The notes below the pieces were generated by a model, which worked only from the letters and a program-made list of their open reading frames with translations, was not told where the DNA came from and did not search any database. Positions 43,916 through 56,535 of a stretch of DNA of 64,000 bases are shown piece after piece. Numbering within the stretch: position 1 is the stretch's first letter; each line of letters starts with the position of its first letter. The DNA comes from Beroe forskalii (taxonomy: Eukaryota; Ctenophora; Nuda; Beroida; Beroidae): contig WFMF01000048.1 of the NCBI GenBank assembly GCA_011033025.1, forward strand, positions 496,001-560,000, given 5' to 3'. The position numbers and the translations under genes are program-made.

Positions 43916-45676
43916 TCAATAGCTGGGGAAAATTCTGCCCTTCAGTTGGTCTTGATACGTTGGTAAATTGAATAAGAATAACGGTACTGATTTTAGTTTA
44001 TCATTAATTAATGTTCCATCATCGTATTCCTGTATATATAAGCTTTCTTTAATTTTGCGTTTAAACATTTTACTTTCAAACGTTAGTATATCACAATCTT
44101 CAAACGTAATTTGGCAACTTGGATTTGCCGCCAAGTGTTTTCCAACTTCGGTCATACCAGTTCCACTTGTCTTCATGTGTTCTTCAAACCGTGTTCGAAG
44201 AGCACGACAAGTCTCACCAATATACCGTCGCCCACAACTACAAGTGATCCTGTATACCAAATCATGTTTGAGGTGTTTTGGCTGTCTGTCTTTAAAACTG
44301 AACTTATGACATAATTTAGAATAACTGTTCAAATAAATTAACTGACATTTCCCCGGTAAATCCTTGCTAATACATTGTTTGACTTTCGATGAAATGTCGC
44401 CAATGTATGGTAACTTAAAATACACCTTAAACTTCTCTGGCCCTTCGTGTACCAGCTTTTCTGTCGTGTTAACTTTGTTAGTTATTTCCTTGTTGATAAT
44501 ACTATACGTAAAATTCTTACTGTATCCATTATTACTTAACATTTCTACAATTTTCTCAACTTCATCATGAAATAGTTCCCACGAGCTACAAATTTTGTAC
44601 GCTCGATCGACTAAGGTCCTAATTAAACCTAACTTAAACTTAAACGGTGAAAAACTGAGAAAGTGAGTGAACACACCTGAGTGTGTCGGTTTACGGTATA
44701 CTGTAATAGATATGTCCTGTGTACTAGAATTACTGTCTTTAATGATAAGTAGATCTAAAATCGGCAATTTATCTGAAACTTCTTTATCACATGTAAACTT
44801 AATACTGGGATGTAAACTGTTTAAATAAGCTAAAAATCTGTCTGCATCATCTTCATTATCAAATACGGCTAAAGTATCATCTACATATCTACAAAATACT
44901 GTTAAAAAGAATGATTCGTAATTGTTCTGACTAATAAAAGTTATATTCAAATAATCGTGTTCCTCACGCCTAATCTTATCTTCTAACAAATGGTTCATAA
45001 AAATATCTGCTAAAATAGGTGCAAGTGGTGAGCCTATGGCACAACCATCTATCTGTTTATAATATTTGTTATTAAATATAAAAACGTTATCCTTAAGGCA
45101 ATGATTCAAGGCTTTTCGAAAAATAGTTCTTGTCATTCCATTCACTACTTGATCCTTAACTGCTACTCCCTTAATCCTAGGGTATAACGCATCAATAATG
45201 ATGTTTATAGTTTCTTCTAATGGTATGTTAGTGAATAAAGATACTACATCGTACGATACCAAATACTTATTGTTCAACTTGGCATCTCTAAGAAACTCAA
45301 GACTGAACGAATCCTTACACATATGTTTGGACTGTCTAAGTTCACTAAGCTGACGTCCTATCCACTGGGCGAAGGCATGATTGTAACATCCGACCATCGA
45401 CAGTATCGGTCTCAGTGGGGAGCCAGTTTTGTGAATCTTAGGCAAACCATACATAACAGGAATACTACTTGCACTAGGGTAAATTTCTTTGTACTCACTT
45501 TCTGATAAAATAGATTTAAAATTGCGGTATATAAATGATTGAAATCGGCTTAAATAAGTAAGTGTTTCTTCCTTTTCTACTTCTACAAACTTGGATCTAT
45601 CGTTCAAAATAACGTGCATCTTAATTTGCAATTTATAGTCACTGCCTTGCTTACTGGTGTCAACTGTCAGTGACAT
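43916..45676 (-). mobile_element. Penelope-like element, RT and GIY-YIG frame, copy 1
   Basis: A 586-codon open frame. RT motifs: LPKIHK (78-83), SPLRPILS, YDVVSLFTNIP (142-152), GCAIGSPLAPILAD (211-224), the catalytic YVDD (264-267) and RKPTHSG (328-334). The C-terminal GIY-YIG endonuclease reads YRITCSCGRRYIGETCRALR (475-494) with E499. This is the architecture of Penelope-like elements, which have no capsid or envelope. The frame starts near RT block 1, so the 5' part is missing (an in-frame continuation to about 45724 ends at a stop). A recent copy: the duplicate at 48.9-50.7 kb is nearly identical. 43385-43915 is the 3' flank, with an AG microsatellite at 43816-43833. Confidence 0.9.
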
Positions 45677-45820
45677 GCTGCTCTTGACAAACTTGCAATC
45701 ATGGGAAAATGGTATGATTTTTCGGTGTCAGTGGCACATGGTCTGATGTGTTTGTTAGGGACACATAGTTGGAAAGCCTGACGCACTGGCCTGATGTCTG
45801 ACACAAGACCTAATGCACTG
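45677..45820 (-). mobile_element. 5' side of Penelope-like copy 1
   Basis: Matches 51980-52123 of the second copy closely (CTTGCAATCATGGGAAAATG, TTTTTCGGTGTCAGTGGCAC, GATGTCTGACACAAGACC). Copies diverge after TGCACT, which marks the boundary of the duplicated block. Confidence 0.8.
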
Positions 45821-45983
45821 GTGTACTGGTGTCAGTGACACGCTGTCTGGTGTACTGGTGTCAGTGACACGCTGTCTGGTGTACTGGTGTCAGTGACACG
45901 CTGTCTAGTGTACTGGTGTCAGTGACACGCTGTCTGGTGTACTGGTGTCAGTGACACGCTGTCTGGTGTACTGGTGTCAGTGA
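45815..45983. repeat. 29-bp minisatellite
   Basis: Five to six copies of GTGTACTGGTGTCAGTGACA-CGCTGTCTG. It lies exactly between the two large duplication copies and shares its 'GTGTCAGTGACA' with the Penelope-like 5' region, from which it may have grown. Confidence 0.9.
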
Positions 45984-48344
45984 CATTGCTATGGTAACAT
46001 ACTACCATATTGCGCGCGCGTTCATTTCTGTTTAATGATGTTTTGAATACGTTGCTTCGCGTAACTTTTGAACGGAATGGAATTTTTTGATGCGGTAAAA
46101 AGTATTCAGTTGATTTGAAACTTGCGAACGAGGTGCTGCGTAGCAGCGCCGAGTGAGCTGTGTATTAGCAGGCCCAACGGGCCTGCTAGTCTCTAATATA
46201 ATTTCGCATTCTCTGTTTTTTTGTTTGTCGTAACGGCGGAAACATCTTCGGAACGCGCGCGCATTACGATTTGTGCGGGTAACCATGGTGACACGTGCAC
46301 GGAGAATTGCGCGCGCGCTCATTTCTGTTAATGGTGTTTTGATTACGTTGCGATGTTTAACTTATGAACGGATCGGGGGTTTTTGATGCGGTAAAATTTT
46401 TAATTGAATTTGAATTGCATTGGTTGAAATTTGCGAGGTCTGAGTGAGCTGTGTATTAGTTGGCCCAACGGGCCTGCTAGTCTTACTTATAAAGTCGCAG
46501 ATTGTGTTTTTTCTTTGTACGTCACGCCCCATGGCAACGCGCGCGCAATGGGGGAATTGCACGTGCAGATTAATTGCGCGCGCGTTTATTTCTGTTAACC
46601 GGTGTTTTGATTTCGAAGTTTCATAACTTTTGACATGGTGGGAATTTTTTGATGCGGTAAAAAGTATTTAGTTGATTTGAAATTTGCGAACGAGGTGCTG
46701 CGTAGCAGCGCTGAGTGAGTTAGGTATTTGCAGGCCCACCGGGCCTGCTAGTCTCTAATATAATTTCGCAACCTCTGTAAATTTGTTTTTCGTCCTTTTG
46801 TGGACTGTCACGTTTTTAGTCCTTTTTGTGGACACATTTTAGGGCGCGCGCGTGCAGTTTTGGTATAGGCGCGCGCGTTGCTATGGTAACATACTAACAT
46901 ATTGCGCGCGCGTTCATTTCTGTTTAATGATGTTTTGAATACGTTGCTCCGCGTAACCTTTGAACGGATTGGAATTTTTTTGATGCGGTAAAAAGTATTT
47001 AGTTGATTTGAAATTTGCGAACGAGGTGCTGCGTAGCAGCGCCGAGTGAGCTGTGTATTTGCAGGCCCTACGGGCCTGCTAGTCTTACTTATAATTTGGC
47101 ATTTTCTGTATGTTCTTTGTACGTCACGCCCCATGGCAACGCGCGCGCAATGAGAGAAATTGCACGTGCAGATTAATAGCGTATGTTCATTTCTGTTTAA
47201 TGGTGTTTCAATTTTGGAGCTTCGTAACTTTTGATCTGATTGGAATTTTTTGATGCGGTAAAAAGTTTTTAGTTGATTTGAATTGTGGGGATTGGAATTT
47301 GCGAACGAGGTGCTGCGTAGCAGCGCCGAGTGAGTTGTATTTGCAGGCCCAACGGGCCTGCTAGTCTATATAAAGTAAAGTCACACGTGAATAATGTTTT
47401 GTATGTGCCGCCGTACACAATTAAAAAATTAAGCTTGCCAAGAAAATATCAAGAGAAACGAAGGCTAAGCTGGGCTAAGTTGTGCCGTTGCTATGGATAC
47501 AGATATTCTGCACGTGCAGATTATGACCAGTTCTATGCGCTTTCTGATACGTTGTTGATTGCTGCGATTTAGCGTTTGAAAGAACGACGTGTTTACTGTT
47601 TCATGTGAAATTCAATATCTGGAAAGTGGAAATAGAGAACGGGTATGGCTGGCATCGTGGAGGCTGTTTCTGATAGCATCTCTTCATAAATCTGTGACAG
47701 GCATCGGTCGATTTAAATCAATGCTGAGTTGATGGTAACGGAAAATGTGAATTTACAGCAATTTAAGATTGAACAAATCAAATTGAATCGAATTTGGGCA
47801 TAGCACATTGCGATTTTGGAATACTGCTCTTGGCGTAAATCAATGCTTTGATTCAACGTTCAGTATGAGTACGATATTCGGTTTTAATTTTCAGATTTAA
47901 ATTCATCATACAAGAGCAAATTATAATGATCAAAACTTGCACGGTCCAGCATTACTGAAAGTAACCAACGAACAATGGTGAATTCTGCTCCTTCATAAAC
48001 TTTTTTGAGAGCTTATTATTTGGTCCTGTATTATCGAGAAAGCCCAACGGGCCTATCTAGTCTTACTTATAATTTCGCGCTTTCTGTATGTTCTTTGTAC
48101 GTCACGCCCCATGGCAACGCGCGCGCAATTGGGGAAATTGCACGTGCAGATTAATTGCGCGCGCGTTCATTTCTGTTTAATGTTGTTTTGAATTCGGACC
48201 TTTATAACTTTTGATCTAATAGGAATTTTGCGGTAAAAAGTGTTCAATAAATTTGAATCGTGGGATTTGAAATTTGCGAACGATCAGGTGCTGCGTAGCA
48301 ACGCCGAGTGAGCTGTCAATATGCAGGCCCGACAGGCCTGCTAG
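45984..48344 (+). mobile_element. Helitron-like array, duplication copy 2
   Basis: Units: 45984-46189 (same truncation as 41633), 46190-46480, 46481-46751, 46752-47082, 47083-47364, 47365-48059 (long form) and 48060-48344 (complete end). Two more units than copy 1 (46481-47082), which suggests unequal exchange among units after or during duplication. Confidence 0.85.
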
Positions 48345-50665
48345 TTACTTTTAATTCTGGGAAAGGAAACTCACAACTTTTTCCATGTATCCCATAGTTC
48401 TCTTTTCCACGTGAAAAGAGCTTAGGACTCAATGACAAAGAAATCAAATTATGCGTGGTAAAATTTAATCAGAATAAGGTTGCAACAATTTAATCAGAAA
48501 TAGGACGAGTAGAGTGGTTACGAACATCTTCAATTGTAACAATTAAAACGTCGTGTTCTTGTGATATTTCAATGAATATATCATTCATCATAGTCATACA
48601 TTCTGAGAAGTTTATTGGTTAGAACATACAACTGACACGCAACATATTCATATCACTAAGCTCTTATCTTAGCTAAATCTATAAATAATTGAATTAAATT
48701 AATTTATTGGAAAATGCAATGCACTGAATATATTATACGATAATCTACTGTCTGCTATTATGTGAAATACAATATACATTATACATTATACACAGCAATT
48801 GGCAATGTCAAGGCACGAGCACTGTACTCAGTACACGGTGAACTAATGACGTATGTGAGCTAGTAGAGAGAGAGAGAGAGAGAGAGTTCCCGCTCAAACC
48901 CTATGCTTGTCAATACGTCACTGCATACCAAAACTCTGTTGCTCAGTGACTCTGTGTCTTGACCTTGTCAATAGCTGGGGAAAATTCTGCCCTTCAGTTG
49001 GTCTTGATACGTTGGTAAATTGAATAAGAATAACGGTACTGATTTTAGTTTATCATTAATTAATGTTCCATCATCGTATTCCTGTATATATAAGCTTTCT
49101 TTAATTTTGCGTTTAAACATTTTACTTTCAAACGTTAGTATATCACAATCTTCAAACGTAATTTGGCAACTTGGATTTGCCGCCAAGTGTTTTCCAACTG
49201 GTCATACCAGTTCCACTTGTCTTCATGTGTTCTTCAAACCGTGTTCGAAGAGCGACAAGTCTCACCAATATACCGTCGCCCACAACTACAAGTGATCCTG
49301 TATACCAAATCATGTTTGAGGTGTTTTGGCTGTCTGTCTTTAAAACTGAACTTATGACATAATTTAGAATAACTGTTCAAATAAATTAACTGACATTTCC
49401 CCCGGTAAATCCTTGCTAATACATTGTTTGACTTTCGATGAAATGTCGCCAATGTATGGTAACTTAAAATACACCTTAAACTTCTCTGGCCCTTCGTGTA
49501 CCAGCTTTTCTGTCGTGTTAACTTTGTTAGTTATTTCCTTGTTGATAATACTATACGTAAAATTCTTACTGTATCCATTATTACTTAACATTTCTACAAT
49601 TTTCTCAACTTCATCATGAAATAGTTCCCACGAGCTACAAATTTTGTACGCTCGATCGACTAAGGTCCTAATTAAACCTAACTTAAACTTAAACGGTGAA
49701 AACTGAGAAGTGAGTGAACACACCTGAGTGTGTCGGTTTACGGTATACTGTAATAGATATGTCCTGTGTACTAGAATTACTGTCTTTAATGATAAGTAGA
49801 TCTAAAATCGGCAATTTATCTGAAACTTCTTTATCACATGTAAACTTAATACTGGGATGTAAACTGTTTAAATAAGCTAAAAATCTGTCTGCATCATCTT
49901 CATTATCAAATACGGCTAAAAAAGTATCATGTACATATCTACAAAATACTGTTAAAAAGAATGATTCGTAATTGTTCTGACTAATAAAAGTTATATTCAA
50001 ATAATCGTGTTCCTCACGCCTAATCTTATCTTCTAACAAATGGTTCATGAAAATATCTGCTAAAATAGGTGCAAGTGGTGAGCCTATGGCACAACCATCT
50101 ATCTGTTTATAATATTTGTTATTAAATATAAAACGTTATCCTTAAGGCAATGATTCAAGGCTTTTCGAAAAATAGTTCTTGTCATTCCATTCACTACTTG
50201 ATCCTTAACTGCTACTCCCTTAATCCTAGGGTATAACGCATCAATAATGATGTTTATAGTTTCTTCTAATGGTATGTTAGTGAATAAAGATACTACATCG
50301 TACGATACCAAATACTTGTTCAACTTGGCATCTCTAAGAAACTCAAGACTGAACGAATCCTTACACATATGTTTGGACTGTCTAAGTTCACTAAGCTGAC
50401 GTCCTATCCACTGGGCGAAGGCATGATTGTAACATCCGACCATCGACAGTATCGGTCTCAGTGGGGAGCCAGTTTTGTGAATCTTAGGCAAACCATACAT
50501 AACAGGAATACTACTTGCACTAGGGTAAATTTCTTTGTACTCACTTTCTGATAAAATAGATTTAAAATTGCGGTATATAAATGATTGAAATCGGCTTAAA
50601 TAAGTAAGTGTTTCTTCCTTTTCTACTTCTACAAACTTGGATCTATCGTTCAAAATAACGTGCAT
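48345..50665 (-). mobile_element. Penelope-like element, copy 2, broken
   Basis: Over 95 percent like copy 1 by eye, with the same RT and GIY-YIG motifs, but the reading frame is interrupted about four to five times and it is therefore non-coding. Its 3' flank (48345-48967) has about 110 bases (48497-48612) absent from copy 1. Its 5' portion is separated by a 1.26 kb insertion (50667-51930). Confidence 0.88.
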
Positions 50666-50694
50666 CTTTTCAACATATACAGTTTTATACATAA

Positions 50695-51466
50695 CTAGCA
50701 GGCCCGTTTGGGCCTGCAAAAACACATCTCACTTGACGCTGCTACACAGCTTCTCTTTCGCAAATTTTAAACACTACCTATCAAAGTGATTGGACACTTT
50801 TTACCACATCAAAAAATCCGATCAGTTATCAACAAAATGAAATAATTAGTTTTATGAAGGAGCAGAGTGAAGAGTTGTCCTTCGGTTTATCTTAGTCGTG
50901 CTAAACGATAAGACGTTTGTTACGTTTTGATTGCAAGATGATGTTAATTCTGACAACCGATTCTCATACCGACATTGGACAATTTTTTCCATTGATCTAG
51001 GCTAGGAACTGTCTTCGTAACCTGCTACACTTATATTCGATGGTTTTAAACCTTAAATTGCTTTAAACATTAAATTTCGTAAACTACAGTTATCACCGAC
51101 TCAACTTTGATTATCGACCATTGACCAACCTCTGCCACAATGAAAGCAATCCATCTGGAATATCTTCCGTTATTCAAGTTATGCCCATTCTCCATCTTGA
51201 GATCAGGAGATCTTCAAATTGAAATAAAAAAAACGTCAAAAATTTTCAAAAAACTACATCACTGCGTTTAAAAGTAGTAGCGTAATAGAAAGCACTCGCA
51301 TAGAACTGATCATAATCTGCACGTGCAAAAATTGGTTTCCATAGCAACGGTACCATTATGCGCATCTTAGCCTTCGTTTCTCTTGATATTCTCTTGGCAA
51401 GCTCAAATTTAAACTGTGCGCCCGCACAGACATAATTCACGTGCTCTTACGAAATTATATATAAGA
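50695..51466 (-). mobile_element. Helitron-like long-form unit, minus strand
   Basis: CTAG end at 50695 and TCTTATATATAATTTCG start at 51466. Relative of the 700-bp long form (GTTTCTCTTGATATTC, CACGTGCAAAAATTGG). It abuts the next short unit exactly and disrupts Penelope-like copy 2. Confidence 0.8.
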
Positions 51467-51745
51467 CTAGCAGGCCCGTTGGGCCTGCTAAACCACAGCT
51501 CACTTGGCGCTGCTACGCAGCACCTCGTTCGCAAATTTCAAATCAACTAAATACTTTTTACCGCATCAAAAAATTCCAATCCGTTCAAAAGTTATGCGAA
51601 GCAACGTATTCAAAACATCATTAAACAGAAATGAACGCGCGCGCGATATGTAACCATAGCAACGCGCGCGCCTATATCCATACTGCACGCGCGCGCCCAC
51701 AAAATGACGAAAAACGCGACAGAGAATGGCAAATTATATTAGGGA
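51467..51745 (-). mobile_element. Helitron-like short unit, minus strand
   Basis: CTAG at 51467, hairpin GCAGGCCCAACGGGCCTGC on the minus strand, and 5' end TCCCTAATATAATTTGCC at 51745, followed by T on the + strand (A on the element strand side). Contains ACGCGCGCGC cores. Confidence 0.8.
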
Positions 51746-51757
51746 TAACTACGGTAT

Positions 51758-51866
51758 GACTATGATGAATGATATATTCATTGAAATATCACAAGAACAC
51801 GACGTTTTAATTGTTACAATTGAAGATGTTCGTAACCACTCTACTCGTCCTATTTCTGATTAAATT
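51758..51866 (-). repeat. inverted copy of the Penelope-like 3' flank
   Basis: The complement of 48491-48598: TATGACTATGATGAATGATA...CTCGTCCTATTTCTGATTAA. Together they flank copy 2 as an inverted pair of about 105 bp. Confidence 0.85.
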
Positions 51867-52117
51867 GACGAAGAAATCCCTATTCTACACACCATGTCAG
51901 GTTGCAACAGGTAAAAGGTCTTACTAATTTGCAATTTATAGTCACTGCCTTGCTTACTGGTGTCAACTGTCAGTGACATGCTGCTCTTGACAAACTTGCA
52001 ATCATGGGAAAATGGTATGATTTTTCGGTGTCAGTGGCACATGGTCTGATGTGTTTGTTAGGGACACATAGTTTGGAAAAGCCTGACACTGGCCTGATGT
52101 CTGACACAAGACCTAAA

Positions 52118-53265
52118 TGCACTTGTTAATTCAGTCACTACGGTTCTGCTCAGAGTGCTTGTACTTTAACTCTATCGTGACATAACGTCACACCACCTTA
52201 TTATCCTTATATGGTAATCACGTGGTATGAAGTCACACTCCTACAAAGCTACTTACACTTGTTAATTCAGTCACTACGGTTCTGCTCAGAGTGCTAAGTA
52301 CTTTAACTCTATCACGTGACATAACGTCACACCTTATTATCCTTATATGGTAATCACGTGTTATGAAGTCACTCACAAAGCTACTTTTTTGTTAATTCAG
52401 TCACTACGGTTCTGCTGCCAGAGAATGCTTGTACTTTAACTCTATCACGTGACATAACGTCACACCACCTTATTATCCTTATATGGTAATCACGTTGTAT
52501 GAAGTCACACTCCTACAAAGCTACTTACACTTGTTAATTCAGTCACTACGGTTCTGCTCAGAGATGCTTGTATTTTAACTCTATCACGTGACATGTCACA
52601 CACCTTTTATTATCATATGGTTATCACGTGGTATGAAGTCACACTCCTACAAAGCTACTTACACTTGTTAATTCAGTCACTACGGTTCTGCTCAGAGAAT
52701 GCTTGTATTTTAACTCTATCACGTGACATGACGTCACACCACCCGATTATCCTTATATGGTTATCCGTGGTATGAAGTCAAACTCCTACAAAGCTACTTA
52801 CACTTGTAAATTCAGTCACTACGGTTCTGCTCAGAGAATTAGTATGTTTAACTCTCACGTGACATGACGTCACACCACCCGATTATCCTTATATGGTTAT
52901 CACGTGGTATGAAGTCAAACTCCTACAAAGCTACTTACACTTGTAAATTCAGTCACTACGGTTCTGCTCAGAGAGTGCTTGTATTTTAACTCTATCACGT
53001 GACAAGACGTCACACCACCCGATTATCCTTATATGGTAATCACGTGGTATGAAGTCAAACTCCTACAAAGCTACTTACACTTGTAAATTCAGTCACTACG
53101 GTTCTGCTCAGAGAGTGCTTGTACTTTAACTCTATCACGTGACAAGACGTCACACCACCCGATTATCCTTATATGGTAATCACGTGGTATGAAGTCACAC
53201 TCCTACAAAGCTACTTACACTTGTTAATTCAGTCACTACGGTTCTGCTCAGAGAGTGCTTGAAGG
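52118..53265. repeat. 137-144-bp satellite, about 9 copies, with CArG and E-box motifs
   Basis: Monomers start CACTTGTTAATTCAGTCACT. Each holds CTATCACGTGACATAACGTC, CCTTATATGG (a perfect CC(A/T)6GG CArG box), and AATCACGTGGTATGAAGTCA. Copies are about 90-95 percent alike, with two-base decay of individual sites in some (for instance TATCATATGG near 52611). Confidence 0.93.
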
Positions 53266-54425
53266 TTGATAGCGAGAGACGTGAATTGTTTTGAGTCCTT
53301 GATCGCTTCTCTCGATAGTTAAGATTAAGAGTTATTCTGCAGGGACCATATCACTGGTAGAAGTCAGATCTTAACAATTGAACAATTTTCCCGCCAACAA
53401 GGTGTCAACTGTAAACTTTCCAAATGCTAAACAGTTGCAATTTATAGAGAAGGTGTTCTAGCGTTTTTGTCATAAAAGTGTCAGGATTTTACAGGATTTT
53501 ACAAGAGGTTCCTCTCCATTCTTGTCATGGATTTTACGGAATTTCCGTCAATTAAAGTATCAACAAAGAGCTCCCTGTGGCTTTGCGGCTTGCACTATGT
53601 CTGCTCGATGTCACGTTCTATGTTTTAGGCGGTTCGGCTGACGTAATTTTAATTCAGCAGAGTGGACGCTTGATTACGCCCAATTGTCTACTAGCTTGAA
53701 TGAAACCATGTCCGTATCATGATATCGATTACAGATATTCTTAGAAATTCGTAGGAGCTTGTTCGGGTCCAGCTACGGAACGCGCCGCATGCTCTGTCGA
53801 GGATCGATAGGTACAACTCCTGTAAAATCATGACATTTTTGGGCTAGAACATCTACTGAATTTATATAGTTACGTCGACCAGACCGCACACGCGAAAATA
53901 AAATTAGAGGAGCTTTGGCGCGCTCTCGCCGCGCGGCTTGAGCCCGTCGAGGGACTGGTTGAGCCCGTCGAGGATCTAGTTGAGCCCGTCACGGTGATGT
54001 CGTGACGGGATGATATTTTTATGAGGGTCTAAAGATAGGTATTACTATTTGCTCTGAACAGAACCATCATTCGCGCGTAAGAGGAAGATAGGTATCGAAT
54101 TCGACGTATTTTTCGATGCTGAATCCGAATCACAACCATGACGTAGGGTAAAAATGTAACCCTGAGAAGTTATAGGCGAAAAACTGATTTTTGTCTGGTC
54201 ACGTGACCAGTGCTTGGCTCGACGGATGAAAAAGCCTTATTTCTCAGTTGGGTTAGGGTAATGGTCATTGGTCAGGGCAGTGGTATGGCTCGGGAGGTCG
54301 GTTTTGGTTAAGGTTAGGGCCACTGGGCCAGGGTTTGGATGTGAAATCAAGGATTGAGGGCCGTGAAAGTAGTGTCACGTGACTGCGCGCTGGCGAGCGA
54401 TTTAGTAAGAGCCCTTAAAATTACC
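53266..54425. other. unique region, no gene recognised
   Basis: Mixed composition. 53935-54000 has a 15-base phrase TTGAGCCCGTCGAGG repeated three times. No open frame with protein character. Confidence 0.4.
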
Positions 54426-55930
54426 CGCATCCAACTTTATCACGCTTGCACGTTACAGTTACCCACCTCCCTCTTGATTACGCTTACAGTTACCCACCTT
54501 CCACTCTATCGCACTTAACGGTAACCACCTTCCACTTAATCACGCTTGTAATTACCTGTTGTCTGGCGTTGACAGACCCTCTCGAGAATCGGCGCCGCGC
54601 GCGCGGCTGGCGTCAGCGGGTCATACATCGTACGACAAATTACCCGCATCCCACTTTATCACGCTAACAGTTACCTGGCTTTCACTTTATCACGCTTATA
54701 GTTACACGCCTCCCAATTTATCACGCTTACAGTTACCCGACTTTCACTTTATCACGCTTATAGTTACTCGCATCCCAATTTATCACACTTACAGTTACCT
54801 GACTTTCACTTAGTCACGCTTATAGTTACACGCCTCCCAATTTATCACGCTTACAGTTACCTGACTTTTACTTTATCACGCTTATAGTTACACGCCTCCC
54901 AATTTATCACGCTTACAGTTACCTGACTTTCACTTAGTCACGCTTACAGTTACCCACATCCCAATTTATCACGCTTATAGTTTCCAGGCTCCAACTTTAT
55001 CACGCTTATAGTTTCCAGTCTCCAACTTTTTCACGCTTATAGTTTCCAGTCTCCAACTTCTTCACGCTTATAGTTTCCAGTATCCAACTTTTTCACGCTT
55101 ATACTTATAGTTTCCAGTCTCCAACTTTTTCACGCTTATAGTTTCCAGTCTCCAACTTTTTCACGCTTAATTATAGTTTCCAGTCTCCAACTTTTTCACG
55201 CTTATAGTTTCCAGTCTCCAACTTTTTCACGCTTATAGTTTCCAGTCTCCAACTTTTTCACGCTTATAGTTACCCGTCTCTAACTTTATCACGCTTATAG
55301 TTTCCAGTCTCCAACTTTTTCACGCTTATAGTTTCCAGTCTCCAACTTTTTCACGCTTATAGTTTCCAGTCTCCAACTTTTTCACGCTTATAGTTACCCG
55401 TCTCCAACTTTATCACGCTTATAGTGTCCCGCTCCCCACTTTATCACGCTTATAGTTACCTTAGGACATGAAATTAAGTAGTCATTTAATTAAGAAACCG
55501 ACCAAAAAAGTTTCTTGATAAAATGCATCCTAATTTAACGTTTCTTTAAATTAGTGTATACTAATTTAATGTACATTAATTTCGTGTATCATTTTTTCAG
55601 TTCAATTTAATTATTCATCAGCATGATCCTGTATAACACTCCTTGCTTCCTTAGAGGAGTAAGATACGTTCATGTTTTGAAACTCTTTCTTCAATAGCAC
55701 TTATATATCAGTTTATTGTCATTCTTAGATATTCTTATTTTGAGGAGCTATAATAGTTTCTTTATGTATTAATTTTCCAGGTCCAAAAAAGTTTCTTAAT
55801 TAATTTCTGACCGCAAAAAAGTTTCTTTATTTCATGGTTCTTAATTTCATGCTTCCTTAATTAGATGACTACTTAATTTCATGTCCTAAGGTACCCGCCT
55901 CCCAAATAATCACGAATAAAGTTACCCGCC
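54426..55930. repeat. 30-bp minisatellite, split by a MITE
   Basis: Units like ACTTTATCACGCTTATAGTT followed by ACCCGCCTCC or TCCAGTCTCCA, over 30 copies from 54430 to 55458, resuming at 55892-55930. Several sub-variants occur in blocks, showing local amplification. Confidence 0.92.
55459..55891. mobile_element. Tc1/mariner-like MITE inserted at TA in the minisatellite
   Basis: Inverted ends CCTTAGGACATGAAATTAAG (about 36 bp), flanked by TA at 55457-55458 and 55892-55893. Without the element and one TA the host reads TATAGTTACCCGCCTCC, exactly a minisatellite unit. The interior repeats AAAAAAGTTTCTT. No coding frame. Confidence 0.88.
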
Positions 55931-56535
55931 TTCAAGTTCAACTGTTATCTCGCTTGAACTTGCTGATTCATTTCATTATCTATTCAATTCTGCACTTGCA
56001 GCGAGATTACCATTCCTTATCGAGGGACATAATTGACATCGAGAAGGAAAATTCTGAAAACAAATAAAGCAATTGGAATATTGACTATAAAAAATCGTCT
56101 TAAAACGTTTCAATGGACAAAGTTAGACCGCCTCATAAACGTTAAATCAACTTGAGGGTATTTGATTACCCCCCATTTGCCATTAAGAGCTGTAGAGCTG
56201 TAGTTAATTAATAAAAAATCAACATTTCACGTTTGCGCCGCCCCCTTTGAGCAGGAAAAAGTATTCGAATAAAGATTATAGACCATGAACTAAACATTCA
56301 AATTTGGAAGCAAAACTCATGATTTGAAGTACTGTTCCAGATGGTCTTTACCAATTTTGAAAGGGGTGCAGAAGAAACTAGATACGAATTGTTAAGAAGC
56401 CAAGTTATAATGGTTCAAAGCGGCATTAAACTACTACCAAGTAATTCATAATAATAAATTTACAGCGAAAAATCTTAAAATGGTGTTATATTATGCATGC
56501 CAATTTTGCATGCCAATTTCCGTAGTTACCATCCC

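Noticed and set aside
52118-53265. CRISPR-like regular repeats
   Set aside because: The whole 140-bp unit repeats with no unique spacers, so this is a satellite in a eukaryote.
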